Shown here in pieces: positions 8,915-18,700 of a stretch of DNA of 64,000 bases. Positions within the stretch are counted from its first letter, which is position 1. Each line of letters starts with the position of its first letter. The notes under the pieces are model-generated. The model was not told the origin of the DNA, ran no database searches, and saw only the letters and a list, made by a program, of their open reading frames with translations. The translations under genes and the position numbers were made by a program. Origin of the DNA: Streptomyces sp. NBC_00459 (GTDB lineage Bacteria > Actinomycetota > Actinomycetes > Streptomycetales > Streptomycetaceae); assembly GCF_036013955.1 (NCBI RefSeq), contig NZ_CP107903.1:6014001-6078000 (forward strand). Direction: 5' to 3'.

Positions 8915-9328
8915 ATGGACGCGATCTACACCGCAGTCGCCACCGCCACGCACGGCCGCGAGGGCCGCGCCGTCAGCTCCGACGGCAAGGTCGACCTCCC
9001 GCTGGCCATGCCGGTCGAGCTGGGCGGCAACGGTGCCGGAACCAACCCCGAGCAGCTCTTCGCCGCCGGCTACGCCGCCTGTTTCGGCAGCGCGCTTGGC
9101 CTGGTCGGCCGTAACGCCAAGGTCGACGTCAGCGACGCCGCCGTGACCGCCGAGGTCGGCATAGGCAAGCAGGGCGAGGGCTTCGGCCTCAAGGTCGCCC
9201 TCCGTGTCGAGCTGCCCGACACCGTCGACGCGGAGACCGGCCGCAAGCTCGTCGAGCAGGCCCACCAGGTCTGCCCGTACTCCAACGCGACGCGCGGCAA
9301 CATCGAGGTCGAGCTCGTCATCGAGTAG
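8915..9328 (+). CDS. ohr: Organic hydroperoxide resistance protein
   Basis: Thiol-dependent peroxidase that reduces organic hydroperoxides. The start at 8915 gives MDAIYTAVATATHGREG, the standard Ohr N-terminus, and 137 residues, the usual length; earlier in-frame starts would add an unmatched leader. Both active-site cysteines are visible, one in AAGYAACFGSAL near residue 50-55 and one in HQVCPYSNATRGN near 115-120. The catalytic Arg is probably one of those in THGREGRAV. It is divergent from ohrR across a palindromic operator, so peroxide induction is likely. Confidence 0.95.
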   Translation: MDAIYTAVATATHGREGRAVSSDGKVDLPLAMPVELGGNGAGTNPEQLFAAGYAACFGSALGLVGRNAKVDVSDAAVTAEVGIGKQGEGFGLKVALRVELPDTVDAETGRKLVEQAHQVCPYSNATRGNIEVELVIE

Positions 9329-9362
9329 TCCGTCGAGCGGTAGGGCAAGAGCGGTACGTCGC

Positions 9363-11645
9363 TCAGGAACAGGTGGGGACGGGCGTGCCGTCGGTGCTGG
9401 ACTGCGGGTGCGGCACGCTCGCGAGCGGAGCGTTGGCGGACGTGGCCGCCGCCGACGGCACCGGGTGGCGCTCGGCGAGCGGAGTGACCGGCGCCTGCCC
9501 GGCCGTCCCGCCCAGCACCAGCCGCTGAACGACCCGTTCGGCGGCGCGCCCGTCGTCGTACGGACAGAACCGCTCGCGGAACGCCCCCCGCAGCTGCGCG
9601 GAGCGTGAACCGCGCCAGTGGCCGGTCGCGAAGATGTCGATCAGCTCGTCCTCGCTGCGCGCGATCGCGCCCGGCGGGAAGGCACGCAGATCGAAGTAGG
9701 TGCCACGGGCCGCCTCGTACGCCTCCCGGTCGTCCGAGTGGATCACGATCGGCCGGTCCAGGTTGGCGTAGTCGAACATCAGCGACGAGTAGTCGGTGAC
9801 CAGCGCGTCCGAGGCGAGGCACAGCGACTCGATGCTCGGGTGGTCGGTCACGTCGATGAGCCGGCCACCCGAGGCGGGCGTCAGCGGAGCGTCGTAGATG
9901 TGGTGCGCGCGAGCCAACAGCACGTAGCGCGGGCCGAGTTGGCGCAGGACGCGTTCGAGGTCGAGGGTGTGGCGGGGGGTGCGCAGATAGTCGCGGTGGG
10001 TGGGCGCGTACAGGATCGCGACCGATCCCTCGGGGATGCCGAGTGACTCGCGCAGCCGGGTCACGTCCGCCGAAGTCGCCTGCTGGAACACGTCGTTGCG
10101 GGGCTGCCCGGTTTCGAGGGTGGTGTAACCGCCGGGGAAGACCCGCTCCCACACGAGGGTCGAGTGGCGGTTGGCCGACAGACAGTGGTCCCAGGTGTCG
10201 ACGTCCGCGAGGAGCGCGGTGAAGTCGGTGCCACGGGCGGCGGCCGGCCGGTCCTGGAGGTCGAGGCCCATGCGCTTCAGCGGCGTCCCGGCCTGCGTCT
10301 GGATCACTGTCTGCCCGGCCCGCTTCACGAACCTCTCGTCCCAACTCACGTTGCTCACCAGGTACTTGGAGCGGGCCAGCGCCGTCCAGTAGGCGGCGGT
10401 GCCCGGCCGCACCCGGGCGGTCGCCGTCGGGAGCGTGTGATGGTGCTCGGGGCGGGCGACCCACGCCGTCCGCATACCCGGCACGAAGGAACGGAACGCG
10501 GCTTCCAGTGCGCCCGGGTTGCAGCCGTACCCGCGCCCGGAGTGGCTGGTGAAGACGGCCCGGTCGGCGCGCAGCGGCAACCGCCGCTGGATCCCGTAGT
10601 GCAGCCGCAGCGCGGCCGAACGGACGCTGCGCGCAACGGACTTGACGAAGCGGGTGATGTGCCTGCGCAGGGCGGACGCGAGACGCATCGCCCGATACGT
10701 GCGGTAGCTGCCCGTCCGGACGAGGAGGTGCCGCAGCCGCGAGTGCAGCGGAACTGCGGCTCCCGGGGTGCGGTAACGGCGGTAGTGGGCCCGGGACCTG
10801 CGCAGGAACTCGGCACGGGCGGTGCGCGGCAGACCGTCCGGACGGTCCAGCACCGACATCAGCTGATCGACCATCCGCCGGAACAACACCGGCCGCCAGT
10901 GCGCGAGTTCGGGGCGCGCGTCGACGAACGCGAAGACCCGGTCGTACTGCTCGTGGATGTCGAAGTGCCCGTGATCGCCACGATCGGCGGGAGCGCCGGT
11001 GACCTGCCGCTGCCGACGGTGGTGGACGCAGACCCGGTCCAGGGTGGCGACCGACTCGGCGGCCAGCAGCGCCGGAACCGTCCAGGAGGTGTCCGTGTGG
11101 GCGCCGGGCGCGAAGGTGAGCTTCTCGCTCTCGACGAACTCCCGCCGGTAGGCCTTGTTCCAGGCCACCAGCGGCAGCTTGAGCAGCAACGGACGGTCGT
11201 CGAGGCGGAAGGGGACGGGACCCTGCTCGGTGAGCTGATGGAGGAACGGGCTGCGGACGGTTTCGCCGGTCCAGAGGGCGTGCGCGTGGTCGTAGACGAC
11301 GACGTCCGGGTCGCCCGCCTCCTTGATCCGGTCGGCGATCGCCCGCAGCGCGTCCGGGGCGAGGGTGTCGTCGCCGTCCACGAAGACGAGATAGTCCCCG
11401 GTGGCGTGCTCGATCCCCGCGTTGCGCGCCCCGCCCACCCCGCCGTTCTCCGGCAGATGGACGGCGCGCACACGGGCGTCGCGTGCCGCGAACTCGTCGA
11501 CGAGCGCACCGCAGGCGTCGGGCGAGCTGTCGTCGACGGCGATCACTTCGAGATCCGGATACGACTGGCCGAGCACCGATTCAAGGCAGTCCTGCAGATA
11601 CGCCTGAACCTTGTACGCGGGGACGATGACACTGAACCTGGGCAA
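9363..11645 (-). CDS. Fused GT2 glycosyltransferase and CDP-glycerol glycerophosphotransferase (TagF-like)
   Basis: Probable wall-polymer (teichoic-acid-like) synthesis enzyme with two domains. Residues about 1-230 are a GT-A glycosyltransferase: PRFSVIVPAYKV, then the metal-binding VDGDD near 88. An Arg-rich linker (about 320-365) leads to a CDP-glycerol:polyglycerophosphate transferase domain (about 365-720) with SRGRGYGCNPGAL, YAPTHRDYLR near 545 and TDYSSLMFDYANLDRP near 618. The start chosen is a TTG at 11645, which begins the protein at MPRFSVIVPAY. The frame is open upstream to 11768, but the extra residues look non-coding. The final 45 residues are a low-complexity Ala/Pro tail. No other tag-like genes are adjacent. 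Confidence 0.85.
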   Translation of the reverse strand: MPRFSVIVPAYKVQAYLQDCLESVLGQSYPDLEVIAVDDSSPDACGALVDEFAARDARVRAVHLPENGGVGGARNAGIEHATGDYLVFVDGDDTLAPDALRAIADRIKEAGDPDVVVYDHAHALWTGETVRSPFLHQLTEQGPVPFRLDDRPLLLKLPLVAWNKAYRREFVESEKLTFAPGAHTDTSWTVPALLAAESVATLDRVCVHHRRQRQVTGAPADRGDHGHFDIHEQYDRVFAFVDARPELAHWRPVLFRRMVDQLMSVLDRPDGLPRTARAEFLRRSRAHYRRYRTPGAAVPLHSRLRHLLVRTGSYRTYRAMRLASALRRHITRFVKSVARSVRSAALRLHYGIQRRLPLRADRAVFTSHSGRGYGCNPGALEAAFRSFVPGMRTAWVARPEHHHTLPTATARVRPGTAAYWTALARSKYLVSNVSWDERFVKRAGQTVIQTQAGTPLKRMGLDLQDRPAAARGTDFTALLADVDTWDHCLSANRHSTLVWERVFPGGYTTLETGQPRNDVFQQATSADVTRLRESLGIPEGSVAILYAPTHRDYLRTPRHTLDLERVLRQLGPRYVLLARAHHIYDAPLTPASGGRLIDVTDHPSIESLCLASDALVTDYSSLMFDYANLDRPIVIHSDDREAYEAARGTYFDLRAFPPGAIARSEDELIDIFATGHWRGSRSAQLRGAFRERFCPYDDGRAAERVVQRLVLGGTAGQAPVTPLAERHPVPSAAATSANAPLASVPHPQSSTDGTPVPTCS

Positions 11646-11811
11646 GGCACATCCATGGGTCGGTGGGTCGGCACGGGGCCTACTGCCCGGGAACGGCCGA
11701 TGGAGTGACTTGGTTACGCCGATTGCGGCATGTGGGGGACATGGGCGTTTGGACCCGTAACCCCACAAGTGAGATGCTTATCCGTTTACTTGATCGCGCT
11801 ACTTGAACGAC

Positions 11812-12717
11812 TCACTTGACCGCGCCCGCCATCACCCCCGACACGAACTGCCGCTGGAACGCGAAGAACACGGCCAGCGGAATCACCATCGAGATGAACG
11901 CGCCCGGCGCCAGTACCTCGATGTTGCTGCCGAACTGCCGTACCTGCTGCTGGAGCGCGACCGTGAGCGGCTGCGACTGCGAGTCGGAGAACACCAGCGC
12001 GACCAGCATGTCGTTCCACACCCACAGGAACTGGAAGATCCCCAGGGACGCGATGGCGGGCGCGGCGAGCGGCATGACGACGGTCGCGAACAGCCTGATC
12101 TCGCCGGCGCCGTCCAGCCGGGCCGCCTCCAGCAGCTCGCGAGGGATCTCCGCGAAGAAGTTCCGCAGCAGGAAGATCGCGAACGGCAGGCCGAACCCCA
12201 CATGGAACAGCACCACCCCGATGATGTCGCCGAAGATCCCGATCTTCCCGAAGAGATCGGAGAGCGGGATCAGCGCCACCTGCACGGGTACGACGAGCAG
12301 CGCGACGACGACCAGGAACCACCAGTCGCGCCCCTTGAAGTCCATCCAGGCGAAGGCGTATCCGGCCATCGCGCCGATCATGACGACCAGGAGTGTCGCC
12401 GGGACCGTGATCCAGATGGTGTTGAGGAGAGAGCTGGTGATCGCGTCGTTCTCCAGCAGCGTCTTGTAGCTCTTGGCGGTCAGCCGGCCGGGAGCCGTGA
12501 ACACCTTCCACCACCCGGAGGTGGAGATGTCCGTCGGGTCGCGGAACGACGACATGAGCAGCCCGAACGTCGGCACCATCCAGATGAGCGCGACGAGGAT
12601 GAGGAAGAACCGCATCACGCCGCCCGCGGCGCCGGCGGCCACCCGGGCGGCGAAGGAGCGCTTGGCGCGCACGGGCCGGTCGAGGGTGGGATCGACGGGC
12701 GGGTCGAGAGCGGTCAC
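11812..12717 (-). CDS. Sugar ABC transporter permease, MalG type
   Basis: Inner-membrane subunit of a carbohydrate importer, 301 residues with six predicted helices. The cytoplasmic EAA loop that docks to the ATPase is clear (EIPRELLEAARLDGAGEI near 195). The start is a GTG at 12717, whose GTGA overlaps the stop of the upstream permease, implying translational coupling. The ATPase is not in the operon; in Streptomyces such importers generally share the unlinked MsiK ATPase, an inference here. It resembles the alpha-glucoside (AglG-like) group, but the sugar cannot be proven. Confidence 0.9.
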   Translation of the reverse strand: MTALDPPVDPTLDRPVRAKRSFAARVAAGAAGGVMRFFLILVALIWMVPTFGLLMSSFRDPTDISTSGWWKVFTAPGRLTAKSYKTLLENDAITSSLLNTIWITVPATLLVVMIGAMAGYAFAWMDFKGRDWWFLVVVALLVVPVQVALIPLSDLFGKIGIFGDIIGVVLFHVGFGLPFAIFLLRNFFAEIPRELLEAARLDGAGEIRLFATVVMPLAAPAIASLGIFQFLWVWNDMLVALVFSDSQSQPLTVALQQQVRQFGSNIEVLAPGAFISMVIPLAVFFAFQRQFVSGVMAGAVK

Positions 12718-14072
12718 CGCTGACGCTCCTTCCTGAGTCGGCGCAGATTGACGAACATGACCGGCAGGACGAGCAGCAGCAGAATGACGCCGATCGCGCT
12801 GCCGACGCCGTAGTTGCCGCCACCGCCGAACGACGACAGGAACAACTGGAGCGCGAGGACGTTGGCGTCGTCCTGGCTGGGCTGCGGGGCGATGATGTAG
12901 ACGAGGTCGAACACCTTCATCACGTTGATCATCAGCGTGACGAGAACGACGACCAGCACGGGTGCGAGAAGCGGCACGGTGATCCGCCGGAACACCTGCC
13001 ACTCGTTCGCGCCGTCGACCCGGGCCGCCTCCAGCAGATTCCGGTCCACACCCGCGAGCCCCGCCGCGATGAGCACCATCGCGAACCCGGCCCACATCCA
13101 GGTGTAGCTGCCGATGATGGCCGGGGTGACCAGGGTCGGCCCGAGCCAGTCGATCCCGCTGTAGGCGGCGGCGAAGTTCGAGCCGGGCAGGCGCAGTTGG
13201 GCCCCGTCCGCGTCGGCGGACAGAGTGAAGGTCCCGTCGGCGCCGCTGGTGGCCGAGGCGACGACCTTGCCGTCCTTCACCGCCTCGACCTTGACCCCCT
13301 CCAGGGCTTTCTCACCCGGGTCGACCTGCCCCTTCGTACCGCCACCGCCGAGCTTGAAGTCCAGCCAGACGGTGCCGCTGATCCCGGAACCCGAGGCACC
13401 GGCCGCCTTCGCGTCCTCGGGCGTGCCGGGGAGCTTGTTGGGGGCGATGCCCACGAGGGGCAGCAGCGCCGGGGTCCCCGGGCTGACGGTTCCGGTCGAG
13501 GTGAACGAGCCGCCTCCGGACGCCTTCAGGTCGCTTGCCTGGGCGTTCGGGCGGGCCTTCGGATAGACGGAGGCGTCCACGAAGGCGTCGTGCACGGATG
13601 TCACGATCGCGTTGGCGACACCCTGGTCCGGGTCCGCCTCGTAGACGAGACGGAAGATGATGCCCGCCGCCAGCATCGAGATCGCCATCGGCATGAAGAC
13701 GATCAGCTTGAACGCCGTACCCCAGCGCACCCGTTCGGTCAGCACGGCGAAGATCAGACCGAGCGCGGTGACCAGGGCGGGCGCGACCGCCACCCAGATC
13801 GCCGTGTTGCGTACGGCGGTCAGCGTGGCGTCGTTCGTGAAGATGTCGCCGTAGTTCTCCAGGCCGACGAAGCCCGAGCCGTCGGCGTTGTACAGGCTGC
13901 GCCAGATCGAGTAGCCGATGGGGTAGACGACGAGCGAGCCCAGCAGGACCAGGGCGGGCAGCAGGAACAGGCCTGCCACCCACCAGCGGGTGCCGGTGAC
14001 GCTCCTGGCCTTCGTCCTGGCCGTCGGCGGGTCGATCGGCGTCGTGTCGGCTGTGTCCGTCTTCGACTCCAT
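12714..14072 (-). CDS. Sugar ABC transporter permease, MalF type, with inserted extracytoplasmic domain
   Basis: Membrane subunit of the same importer, 452 residues against about 300 for most relatives. The EAA loop is near 347 (NLLEAARVDGANEW). Between the third helix (ending near residue 150) and the next (near 315), about 160 residues are inserted. They include PNAQASDLKASGGG, a Gly-rich TVWLDFKLGGGG and a beta-rich section (ALEGVKVEAVKDGKVVASAT, then GADGTFTLSADADG). The latter resembles the carboxypeptidase-regulatory/SpaA beta-sandwich repeat found in secreted proteins. By topology this insert faces outside, toward the binding protein. Reading frame and codon use are continuous, so this is not an assembly artefact. 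Confidence 0.88.
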   Translation of the reverse strand: MESKTDTADTTPIDPPTARTKARSVTGTRWWVAGLFLLPALVLLGSLVVYPIGYSIWRSLYNADGSGFVGLENYGDIFTNDATLTAVRNTAIWVAVAPALVTALGLIFAVLTERVRWGTAFKLIVFMPMAISMLAAGIIFRLVYEADPDQGVANAIVTSVHDAFVDASVYPKARPNAQASDLKASGGGSFTSTGTVSPGTPALLPLVGIAPNKLPGTPEDAKAAGASGSGISGTVWLDFKLGGGGTKGQVDPGEKALEGVKVEAVKDGKVVASATSGADGTFTLSADADGAQLRLPGSNFAAAYSGIDWLGPTLVTPAIIGSYTWMWAGFAMVLIAAGLAGVDRNLLEAARVDGANEWQVFRRITVPLLAPVLVVVLVTLMINVMKVFDLVYIIAPQPSQDDANVLALQLFLSSFGGGGNYGVGSAIGVILLLLVLPVMFVNLRRLRKERQR

Positions 14073-14082
14073 GCCGGGGCCG

Positions 14083-15453
14083 TCAGCCGTTCTTGTACGC
14101 CTTGGCGGCGTCGGCCTCTAGTTTCTTCTGGGTGCCCTCGATGTCCTTCGGGTTCTTCAGGAAGTCCTGGAGGTCCTTCCACTCACCGACGCCCTGGGTA
14201 CCGCCGAAGGCGGCCGGGGCCTGGTCGGACATGTCGAAGCGGAAGTCGTCGCCGGCCGCGATGAGGGCCTTGGCGATGTCCCGGGTGACGTCGTCCTTGT
14301 ACGCGGACTGGTCCATCGCCTTGCTGGGCGAGAGGAAGCCGCCCTGGGCCGCCCAGATCTCGGCCGCGTCGGTCGAGCCGAGGAACGTCAGGAGGGCCTG
14401 GGCGCCCGCGCCGTCCTTCAGGGCCACGGCGACGTCGCCGCCGCTGACGACGGGTGCCTGGTCGCCGACCGCCGGGAACGGGAAGACCTTCGCGTCCGTG
14501 CCGATCTTCGCCTTTGTGTCCGCGTTGATGCTGGCGGCCACGAAGTCGCCCTCGAAGACCATCGCCGCCGGGGTGTCACCCGTGAAGGTCTGGGTGACCG
14601 ACTTCGGGAACTCCGTCGCCAGCGCGCCGGAACGACCGCCCGCGAGAAGGTCGTCCTTGCCCCAGAGTTCGGCGAGCGTGGTCAGGGCGTCCTTGACGGA
14701 CGGATCGGTCCACTTGATCTTGTGCTGGGCGAGCTGGTCGTACTTCTCCGGGCCCACCTGCGAGAGATAGACGTTCTCGAACCAGTCGGTGAGGGTCCAG
14801 CCGTCGGCGCCGCCGACGGAGACGGCGGGGGAGCCCGCGTCGGAGAGGGTCTGGGCCGCGGCGATGAAGTCCTTCCAGGTGGCGGGGGCTTCGGTGAGGC
14901 CGGCGGCCTCGAACGCGGCGGTGTTGTACCAGACCAGAGACTTGTTGGCGGCCTTGACGTAGATGCCGTACTGCTTGCCCTCGAAGGCGCCGAGGTCCTT
15001 CCAGCCGGCGTCGAAGTTCTTGTCGAGCTGGGCCTGCGCATCGGCGCCGAGGGGCTTGAGCCAGCCCTTCTCGGCGAACTGGTGCAGTACGCCGACCTGC
15101 GGCAGGAACGCGACGTCCGGGGGCTTGCCGCCCTGGATCTTCGTACCGAGGAACGTGGAGGTGTTGTTGCCGGTCGGTACGAAGTTGACCTTCGCGCCGG
15201 TGCGCTTCTCGAACTCCTTGAGGACCTTGGTGAAGTTCTCCTGCTCGGGGCCCGTCCAGACGGCGGCGACTTCTAATGTCTGGCCGTCGAGCTTGGGCAG
15301 TTTCACGGAGGCGGAGGTGTCACCGCCGGTGCCCGTGCTGGTGTCGGTGCCCTTGTCTCCCGGATCGTCGTCGGAGCCGCAGGAGGTGAGGGTGAGGGCG
15401 AGGGCTGTGGCGGAGAGAGCGGTCAGGGTGCGTGTACGTAGCATGCTGCGCAT
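14083..15453 (-). CDS. Sugar ABC transporter solute-binding lipoprotein
   Basis: Extracytoplasmic binding protein for the importer encoded just downstream (10-bp gap to the first permease). The signal peptide has the lipobox LTSC with the lipidated Cys at residue 25, followed by a Ser/Asp/Gly-rich linker. The 456-residue body is an extracellular solute-binding family 1 protein, with GTKIQGGKPPDVAFLPQVGVL early and GAGAQALLTFLGS late. The N-terminus allows a start at residue 1 or 4. It resembles alpha-glucoside binding proteins. No glycosidase or LacI regulator gene flanks it. Confidence 0.9.
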   Translation of the reverse strand: MRSMLRTRTLTALSATALALTLTSCGSDDDPGDKGTDTSTGTGGDTSASVKLPKLDGQTLEVAAVWTGPEQENFTKVLKEFEKRTGAKVNFVPTGNNTSTFLGTKIQGGKPPDVAFLPQVGVLHQFAEKGWLKPLGADAQAQLDKNFDAGWKDLGAFEGKQYGIYVKAANKSLVWYNTAAFEAAGLTEAPATWKDFIAAAQTLSDAGSPAVSVGGADGWTLTDWFENVYLSQVGPEKYDQLAQHKIKWTDPSVKDALTTLAELWGKDDLLAGGRSGALATEFPKSVTQTFTGDTPAAMVFEGDFVAASINADTKAKIGTDAKVFPFPAVGDQAPVVSGGDVAVALKDGAGAQALLTFLGSTDAAEIWAAQGGFLSPSKAMDQSAYKDDVTRDIAKALIAAGDDFRFDMSDQAPAAFGGTQGVGEWKDLQDFLKNPKDIEGTQKKLEADAAKAYKNG

Positions 15454-15468
15454 GTGTGCCCCGTTCGT

Positions 15469-15484
15469 CGTTCGGCGTTGAACG
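15469..15484. promoter_or_regulatory. Inverted repeat CGTTC-N6-GAACG upstream of the sugar transporter
   Basis: A 5-bp inverted repeat with a 6-bp spacer lies 16 bp upstream of the binding-protein start, a plausible repressor position. Short palindromes are common in GC-rich DNA, so this is tentative. Confidence 0.3.
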
Positions 15485-15693
15485 TGCTCGGCGCTTGTCC
15501 CGTGGGCTCTGGTCTACGCCGGGTCGTGGGGGTCGGCAAGTGCGCCTGGGGTGTCAAGCGGGTGATCGTGACCGCGTCGTGTCCTTGGTCGCCGACCCGC
15601 CCACCCGACTCGGTCTGTTCACCGGGTGCCCTCGAAACGCCCTCCTACCCACCCACCCTTTCAGCGCCGGCCGGCACCCTCCAGGAACAGGAT

Positions 15694-15720
15694 GGGACGG
15701 GCAGGGACGGGCAGGGACGG
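15694..15720. repeat. Tandem 10-bp repeat (GGGACGGGCA), 2.7 copies
   Basis: GGGACGGGCA occurs twice and then as a partial third copy between the FHA/FtsK gene and the sugar transporter operon. No coding function is visible. The rest of the 290-bp interval (15454-15743) holds only the inverted repeat noted separately. Confidence 0.7.
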
Positions 15721-15743
15721 CGGGGGCGAGAAACCGCCCCCGG

Positions 15744-18700
15744 TCACAACAGCGACGGCACCTCTGTCGCCGACACCGACCGTGCCGCCCGTTCCAACGC
15801 ACTCGCCAGCAGCGCCAAGTCCGTAGGCCCGTTGCCCAGTTCACGCACCGGCCGCCGCGTCGGCGGATCCCCCATGCGCTGCCAGTCCAGCGCGGTGACA
15901 GTCGGCCGCAGCGTCGCCGTACGCGGGATACGCCCCGTCACCCGCCCCCCTTGGAACGGGATGCCCCTGCCGTCCGCCCCGCTCAACCGCCCCCGCCCGG
16001 CCGCGGGTTCGTCCGGCCCCGGCGCCGGCGCGTCCAGCGCGACCCGCAGCGCGGCACCCCGGGCCAGTTCCGTCTCCGCCGTACGCCCGCCGACGCCCGC
16101 CGCGGCCACCAGATGCACCCCGAGCCGCTCGCCCTCCCGGGCCACCGCCTCCAACGCCCGCACCACGGATCCCGCCGACGGCCGCCCCGGCGACCCCAGC
16201 GGGGGCGACACCAACGCGTCCAGATCGTCCACGACCACCACCAGGCGGGCCAGGGGCGGTGTCTCCGTACGCCGCCGACTCGCCGCCGGCCGCAACCGCA
16301 TCGTCGAACTCGGCGGCGAATCGAGATCCCCGGCGCCCTCCCCGGCACCCGCGCCCACCGAACCGTGAGTGGCCGACTTGGACCCCGAGCCCGACCGCTG
16401 GGGCCCGATCCGGCCGGACAGTTCGCGCCCGGTGTGCCACTCGCCGAACCCGACCCGCCCGAGCAACTCGGCCCGCCGCTTCAGCTCGGCGCTGAGCGAC
16501 TGGGCGAACTCCCGCATACGGACCGGGTCGTTGGCCGTGAGGTGAGTGGTGACATGCGGAAGGTCGGTGCACACCCGCAGCCCTTCGCCGTGCTGGGCGC
16601 CGCCGCCGCTCCCGCCAGTGCCGTCCCGGCCGTCCATCAGGACGATGCCCAGCCGGTCGGGCCGCTCGGCGGCGGCCAGCGACGCGACGACCGCCCGCAG
16701 CAACTCCGTACGCCCGCTGCCGGGCGGCCCCTCGATCAGCAGGTGGGGTCCCTCGGCCGCGAGGTCCACGCCGACCGGCCCGCGCGGACCGGCGCCGAGT
16801 ACGGCCCAGGCCCGGCCGCCGAGCGTCTCCTTGTCGTCGGCCGCGTCCGCCCAACGGGCCATCAGGGATGCCGGGGTGGCCCGGGCGAGCCCCAACTCGT
16901 CGAGCAGCCGCGCCGCTTGGGGCAAGGGTGCGGAGACGCGCTGCTGCCGTCCCCCGCCGGCACCGTCGGTGCGCAACGGAGCCAGTGCCCGCGCGAACCG
17001 CTCGGCCCAGGCCAGGGACACGGCGTCCACGGCGGCGACGGAGCCCTGCCCGACCGGTCCGGCGCTCCCCGCAGGGGTCCGGACCGTCGTGTCGGCGAAG
17101 TCGGCGTCGGGGGAGCCCGTCCGCCCAGGTGCGGGCACCCCGGCCCGCGCCACCCGCATCACATGCAGCGCGGTGGCCACGTCACCGCTGAGCAGCGCCA
17201 CCGCCCCGCACTCACGGAACGGCGGCGAGGCCGCGCACGCCGCCTCGTACGTCTCCGCCACCGGTGACGAGGGCGACGCCGCCTCCGTCTCCGCGAGGCA
17301 CACGACGTGGATCCCGGCCCGCGGTCCCTCCTGCGCCAGCCGCGCGACGGCCTCCCGGACCGCGGCGCCGCCCGGGTCACCGTCCACGACGACCACCGTG
17401 TACGGGCCCGCGAAACCGTTTGCCGACCCGTCAGGGGCGTCGTCCCGGGCCCAGGAGGGCCGCCGGGACTCTCCCCGGTCGGCCTGGGCACTCCGGTCCG
17501 GTTCTCCGCCACCGCCGGTGAGGCTCTTCGCCGCCGCTTCCGTGTCGTGGTCCTCCAGGCGCCGCAGGAGTTCGTCGGCGCGGGCCGTGGCCTGTTCACG
17601 GTCGTAGGCGAGAAGGAGACGGCAGTCCTGGCCGTGCCCGGGGCGCAGATGCGGGAGCCAGCCGAGCCAGGACCACTCGGCGGCGCGCTCCTCCGGGGTG
17701 CGCGTGCGGTCCGTGCTGATCAGGACGACTTCCAGAGCCTCGGGCGAGTGCAGTGCCGTCAGCTGGGCCACCACCGCGCGGGCCAGCCCGGCGAGCCGCG
17801 CGCGCGGCCCCGCCAGTCCGAGTGCCCCGACCTCCCGCAGCCCGGCGGTCACCGGTACGGCGGGCAGCAGCCCGGAGCCGTCGGGGGCCGCGCGGTCCGC
17901 CGTACCCAGCCGGACCGTGAGTGCTTCCGGGTGCCCCGGGCCGCGCTCCCAGAGCCGGGGGCCGGGGCCCAGGGCCGTGAGCAACAGCGTCGCCGGGTCG
18001 GGCCAGCTCTCCGGTGCCTGCGGCGGGGCGTCCGCGAACTCCGGGGCCGCCGGGCCGGACACCGGCCCCTCGTCGTCGTACTCCTCGCCCTCGGGCGTCT
18101 CCTGTTCCGTGCGCCCGCCGGTCAGTCGGCGCGCCCACTTGGAGAGCCCGCCGCGCCTGCGCACACCCTGCGGCACGTCCGTCCCGCGCAGGGGCGTCCC
18201 CTTGCGTCCGCTGTCCGTGGAGGCCTCCGCGTCGGCCTCGTCATGAGCGCGCGCCTGGGGTACCCCGTCAGCCCCGGACACCGGTGCCGGCACGGAGAAT
18301 CCCGCGCCGTGGGTGTCTCCGCCACCGCCCGCGGGCCCACGGCTCTCGATCCGCGGTGCCCGGCCCTGCCCCGGGACGAGCGGCTGTGCCGCCTCCGTGG
18401 AGCTCTCCGCGCCACGCGGCTCGGGTACGCCCCCGGCCGCTCCCCAACTCGCCGAACCGTAGGCGTGACGGGTTTCCCCCGAGGGCGGTTTCGCCGTGCT
18501 GCCGGGCCCCACGCGCGCGTGGGGCACCTGGGACGGACGAGACGGGGACGAGGACGGGAACGGGGATGTCGTCGAAGAAGGTCGCCTGTTGTGGGTGTCC
18601 TCGGCGGTGTCCGACCCGTCCGCCGTGGTCCCCGAGGCCTTTGCGTGCCCTTCGGCGACGCTCACGCGCACGTGTCCCTCGCCGTCCGGGGTCGTGCCCA

